A stretch of DNA of 64,000 nt from SIG299 sp045531955. Lineage in GTDB: Bacteria > Bacillota > Clostridia > Lachnospirales > Lachnospiraceae. The notes beneath the pieces are model-generated. The model saw nothing but the letters and a program-made list of their open reading frames with translations, had not been told where the DNA came from and made no database searches. The position numbers were made by a program, and so were the translations under genes. This document shows positions 61,194 to 64,000 of the stretch, piece by piece. Numbering within the stretch: position 1 is the stretch's first letter; each line of letters opens with the position of its first letter. The stretch is from NCBI GenBank assembly GCA_045531955.1, contig JAZSFC010000048.1, positions 91,107-155,106 of the forward strand, given 5' to 3'.

Positions 61194-61646
61194 TTAATTA
61201 AATGGTAATTCTTCGTCTATTCCGTCCGGAATATTCATGAATCCATCACCTGCTGCACTTGGTGCCGGTCTCTGAGGAGCCTGATAGGAATAGTTGCTAT
61301 CGCCACCACCCTGTGCATTTTTGCTCTCAGCAAATTCGATGTCGTCTAACACAACGTCTGTTGTGTAAACCTTCTGACCGTCCTTGTTTGTGTAGCTTCC
61401 TGTTTGGATTCTGCCGGTTACAGCAACCTTCGTGCCCTGTCTTAAATACTTTTCAGCAAATTCTGCCTGTCTGCCGAAGCATACACAGCCGATGAAATCT
61501 GCTGTCTGCTGGTCTGCGCCATCCTGACGGCGACCGCGTCTGTCAACCGCAAGAGTGAATCTTGCAATTGCCATGTTATCTCCGCTTTGGGAGTAACTGA
61601 TGTTAGGGTCACGAGTGAGTCTACCCATTAAGATAACTCTGTTCAT
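61194..61646 (-). CDS. ssb: Single-stranded DNA-binding protein
   Basis: 150 residues. OB-fold start MNRVILMGRLTRDPNISYSQSG, core ARFTLAVDRR and FIGCVCFGRQAEFAEKYLRQGTKVAVTGRIQTGSYTN-like signature, Gln/Ala/Pro-rich linker and the acidic tip DEELPFN that binds partner proteins. Lies between rpsF and rpsR, as in most Firmicutes. Confidence 0.97.
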   Translation of the reverse strand: MNRVILMGRLTRDPNISYSQSGDNMAIARFTLAVDRRGRRQDGADQQTADFIGCVCFGRQAEFAEKYLRQGTKVAVTGRIQTGSYTNKDGQKVYTTDVVLDDIEFAESKNAQGGGDSNYSYQAPQRPAPSAAGDGFMNIPDGIDEELPFN

Positions 61647-61661
61647 TAGGAATCCCTCCTA

Positions 61662-61952
61662 TTATTCTGCATCCCGTCTAACGCATAAGAATCTGATGAC
61701 ATTGTCCATAATGCGAACTCTCTTCTCAACTTCCGCTGGAACTGTAGCATCAGCATCGAACTGAATGAAGAAGTAGTATCCTTCTTTCATCTTCTGAATT
61801 TCGTAAGCAAGTCTCTTCTTACCGCAATCTTCAACGTTTGTTACAACGCCGCCGAATCTGGTAATGTACTTCTGAGCCTTTTCTACAGTGGCTGCCTTTA
61901 CGTCATCCTCAACTTTTGCACTTACAACTAACGCTAATTCATACTGGTTCAT
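61662..61952 (-). CDS. rpsF: Ribosomal protein bS6
   Basis: 96 residues, MNQYELALVVSAKVED start and IRFLCVRRDAE end as in S6. The frame is open for a further 30 codons upstream, but AAGGAGG lies within that stretch, 12 bases before the chosen ATG. The 5' leader contains a perfect CTTTTCC/GGAAAAG hairpin (61984-62000 region), where the S6:S18 complex could act as a feedback regulator in other bacteria. Confidence 0.96.
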   Translation of the reverse strand: MNQYELALVVSAKVEDDVKAATVEKAQKYITRFGGVVTNVEDCGKKRLAYEIQKMKEGYYFFIQFDADATVPAEVEKRVRIMDNVIRFLCVRRDAE

Positions 61953-62032
61953 AGTTGTGTTGCACCTCCTTTTGGTCTCTGGCCCTTTTCCGTGGAAAAG
62001 AGCAAGGAAAAATTTACTCGTCACGAAACAAA

Positions 62033-62061
62033 ATTTTACCATAAAGAATTCCGCTTGTCAA
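62033..62061 (-). promoter_or_regulatory. Promoter of rpsF-ssb-rpsR
   Basis: TTGACA (62056-62061), 17 bases, TGGTAAAAT with TAAAAT at 62033-62038, an extended -10, on the minus strand. The start is ~75 bases before the rpsF ATG. Confidence 0.85.
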
Positions 62062-62077
62062 CCACTTTTTCATCAAA

Positions 62078-63373
62078 TTATCGCCATAATTCTCCCCACA
62101 CCTCGTCGCACAAGTCGATGCAATACTCCAGGGAGAAGTTTTTGTCCTGGTTCCGGATGGCGTTCTGCTCTGCCAGCTCCTTTGTATATTCTGACAGAGG
62201 GTATACAGTAATGCCGTTCCTTTTCTTTTCCACATGGCAGACAATGGCTTCCACACCATAATCCGCAATATGAATCACTCCGTTTTCATCCGGTTCAATA
62301 GTCACATTGGCCATGCCTCCCACCATCCGGTTTGCCGTTCCTTTTCCTTCGCCGGAAGTCCAGTTAACAAAGTTTCCAATGGAGTAATACACTAACATCT
62401 GCTCACCGGTTTCTTTATTTGTGTGCCACTCCACCGGCTCAATCACATGGGGATGGGTTCCCAACACCAGGTCCACTCCGTTCTCCAGAAAAATCCCGGT
62501 CCATTGTTTCTGGCGCCAATCCGGCTCCAGGGAATATTCCGTTCCCCAATGCGGACAGACGATGATAAAATCCGCCTGTTCCCGGGCAAGCTTCAAATCT
62601 TTCAGAACCGCCTGTTCCTCCAACATATCCACTGCATATGGCATATCCTCAGGCATGGCTACTCCGTTGGTTCCGTATGTATAATTTAAAATGGCAATGC
62701 GGATGCCCTCCACCTCTGCAATGTATAGTTCTTCCTTATCTTCGGTGCTGTCATGAATGCCCAGCACTCCAATGTCCGGATAGTTCTCCTCCCAAAACGT
62801 CAGAGTGTTCAGTACACCCTGTTTTCTTTTGTCCAGCGCATGATTGGTAGCATGAAGCACCACATCAAAGCCGGCGCTTGCCAGCGCATCTCCCACTTCT
62901 GTAGGGGCATTAAATGACGGGTAGCCGGAAATCCCAAGCTCTGCTCCTCCCAGCACAACCTCCTGATTTACCAGCGCCAGATCCACCCCGGAAATTTCTT
63001 CCCTCAGGTTGGCAAAGATAGCATCGTAATTGTAGCTTCCGTCCTCCTGCACGCAGTAATTATGAATCCGGTCATGCAATAAAATATCCCCCACCATCGT
63101 CAAGGTGACGGACGGCTTAGGGGTTGGCGTAGGTGTACTTGTTGGGGTTGGCGTACTCGTTGGTGTCGACGTACTTGTTGGGGTCGGCGTATTGGTTGGC
63201 GTAGGCGTGCTTGTTGGGGTTGGCGTATTTGTCACTGTCGGCGCCGGTTCCGGCGTGGCCGTGGCCGCCGGTGTCAAAAGAGCTCCCCCCTTTTTAGTCA
63301 AAGGCTGGTTGCAGCCACAAAACATTCCTATCATGCATAGCAAAAATATCACTATACTTATATGTTTTCTCAT
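62078..63373 (-). CDS. CapA-family lipoprotein (PGA_cap metallophosphatase-like)
   Basis: 431 residues. Signal peptide with FCGC (C21), a Thr/Pro repeat linker (~35-88), then the CapA fold: LTMVGDILLHDRIH (metal-binding Asp and His), ALVNQEVVLGG (Asn and Glu), HATNHALDKRK, VCPHWGTEY and VLGTHPHVIEPVEW. Such proteins are linked with poly-gamma-glutamate capsule synthesis, but family members without the other cap genes exist in many Clostridia and their role is unknown. Its stop lies 17 bases before the rpsF -35. Confidence 0.9.
   Translation of the reverse strand: MRKHISIVIFLLCMIGMFCGCNQPLTKKGGALLTPAATATPEPAPTVTNTPTPTSTPTPTNTPTPTSTSTPTSTPTPTSTPTPTPKPSVTLTMVGDILLHDRIHNYCVQEDGSYNYDAIFANLREEISGVDLALVNQEVVLGGAELGISGYPSFNAPTEVGDALASAGFDVVLHATNHALDKRKQGVLNTLTFWEENYPDIGVLGIHDSTEDKEELYIAEVEGIRIAILNYTYGTNGVAMPEDMPYAVDMLEEQAVLKDLKLAREQADFIIVCPHWGTEYSLEPDWRQKQWTGIFLENGVDLVLGTHPHVIEPVEWHTNKETGEQMLVYYSIGNFVNWTSGEGKGTANRMVGGMANVTIEPDENGVIHIADYGVEAIVCHVEKKRNGITVYPLSEYTKELAEQNAIRNQDKNFSLEYCIDLCDEVWGELWR
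63112..63241 (-). repeat. Low-complexity TP-repeat segment in the CapA-like gene
   Basis: About 44 codons of repeated TPTPTS/TPTPTN units, with near-exact 18-base nucleotide repeats. It codes for an extended, probably glycosylated wall-spanning linker. Confidence 0.85.
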
Positions 63374-63458
63374 GTCAGATTCTCCTGTCCCATTTTTTTA
63401 AGCTCCAAACGAAGCTTTAAATGATGCGAAAAAGCGATGCAAAAACACCGCTTTTCAT

Positions 63459-63722
63459 TTACCACTTCTTTTGTACCGCCGGACAGTAATGTGTTTTTAC
63501 TGCTGCCCGCATTTCCACATAGCAACCGCATTTTCCGCACATGCCGTTCATAAGGCTGTCGCATGACATGCAAATACGCAAGCGTTCTTCGTATTCTTCC
63601 GCCGGGGTTTTTATATCTTCATCAATACGGGCAATGTATTCCTGCATGGTACGAAACAGATCTCCTTCGTCAAAGTCCCGCACCAGACACTTTTTACAAA
63701 ATCTCCAGTCTTCTCGTTGCAT
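63459..63722 (-). CDS. Small cysteine-rich protein (DUF6171-like)
   Basis: 87 residues. CKKC (9-12), CMSC (~51-54), CGKCGCYVEMRAA (62-66 and on) and a final YCP give eight or nine cysteines, likely two zinc sites. I recall this as a DUF6171-like family; function unknown. The 85 bases between its stop and the CapA gene hold no further gene that I can support. Confidence 0.7.
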   Translation of the reverse strand: MQREDWRFCKKCLVRDFDEGDLFRTMQEYIARIDEDIKTPAEEYEERLRICMSCDSLMNGMCGKCGCYVEMRAAVKTHYCPAVQKKW

Positions 63723-63732
63723 ATACTCTCTC

Positions 63733-63933
63733 TTATTCCGCTTCTTTCTTTACTTCCGCTTTTACAATCTGGCGGATATTTTTTTCTACCTGTTTGCGGG
63801 GAATCATGACCTGATGTTCACATCCCATGCACTTTAAGCGGAAGTCCATACCCACACGTAATACTTCCCACTCCTTACTTCCGCAAGGATGCTGTTTTTT
63901 CAAGGTTACAATATCTCCGATCTGAATGTCCAT
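63733..63933 (-). CDS. DUF951 family protein
   Basis: 66 residues. DIQIGDIVTLKKQHPCGSKEW and DFRLKCMGCEHQVMIPR are the family pattern, with a CxxC and the earlier Cys probably forming a zinc site. Commonly found beside mscS or ychF in Firmicutes; function not established. GAGAGGA precedes the ATG. It ends 11 bases before the next small gene and heads this short run. Confidence 0.88.
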   Translation of the reverse strand: MDIQIGDIVTLKKQHPCGSKEWEVLRVGMDFRLKCMGCEHQVMIPRKQVEKNIRQIVKAEVKKEAE

Positions 63934-63964
63934 GGCGTTCCTCTCTTCTCCTGTTCTTTCTTTT

Positions 63965-63994
63965 ATTCTACTCTATGACCGGTGGAACTTGCAA
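63965..63994 (-). promoter_or_regulatory. Promoter of the DUF951 gene run
   Basis: TTGCAA (63989-63994), 18 bases, TAGAAT (63965-63970) on the minus strand. Confidence 0.55.
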
Positions 63995-64000
63995 GAGAAA

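Noticed and set aside
63105..63250. Possible CRISPR or tandem-repeat array
   Set aside because: The short repeats code for a Thr/Pro linker in the CapA-like protein; there are no spacers.
63370..63573. Open frame of 67 codons on the minus strand, overlapping the cysteine-rich gene
   Set aside because: It overlaps a well-supported gene in another frame, has no good ribosome site and no recognisable pattern.

Overview
The window looks like a chromosomal segment of a Gram-positive, low-to-mid GC anaerobe of the class Clostridia, most likely a gut Lachnospiraceae. Evidence: strong AAGGAGG ribosome sites, the gene order dgt-dnaG-rpoD-trmK, rpsF-ssb-rpsR, CdaA/CdaR, QueH, a CspABC-like subtilase and ammonia-dependent AsnA. 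No rRNA, tRNA, CRISPR array, transposase or prophage was seen, so this is core chromosome with accessory islands.

Layout. 1-5000: a large secreted Big2-type surface protein running off the left edge, thrC, and an SleB-like wall hydrolase. 5200-6800: an AP2/HNH-derived protein, a ~250 bp palindromic element that may encode a 6S-like RNA, and rnpB. 6880-13290: dgt, dnaG, rpoD, trmK and a uridine-kinase-like gene in one direction. 13440-20000: queH, hisC and a zinc-ribbon gene, then a cytosolic subtilase, clpX and an exopolysaccharide-type sugar transferase. 20100-27000: HtrA/DegP protease, then a minus-strand run of two unknown membrane proteins, cdaA, cdaR and a Wzm/Wzt-type polysaccharide exporter. 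27100-32200: an MFS-GH2 fusion and a chemoreceptor. 32200-37800: accessory genes: an MNT/HEPN pair with a coupled phosphatase, NUDIX, SGNH and phospholipase-like hydrolases, a MerR-methyltransferase fusion with a textbook MerR promoter, and a lipoprotein. 37900-40000: small alarmone synthetase and asnA. 40096-45274: a TerB-N/TerB-C protein, a BrxC/BrxD-like ATPase and a superfamily II helicase. 45400-58700: an ABC transporter with three paralogous lipoproteins, next to an operon of two GGDEF-EAL-LamG proteins, a LytTR regulator and a histidine kinase whose membrane part resembles the ABC permease. 58700-64000: a lipoprotein, rpsF-ssb-rpsR, a CapA-like lipoprotein and two small zinc-type proteins.

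Most promising for novelty: (1) the 45.4-58.7 kb signalling/transport region, where two intracellular c-di-GMP enzymes with C-terminal LamG lectin folds are translationally close to a LytTR two-component system, and where the kinase sensor and the neighbouring ABC permease appear homologous; (2) the TerB-N/ATPase/helicase triad, a possible defence or DNA-processing system; (3) the single-chain MFS transporter-glycosidase; (4) the palindrome at the rnpB 3' end. All functions were inferred by reading sequence and motifs; no database search was run.
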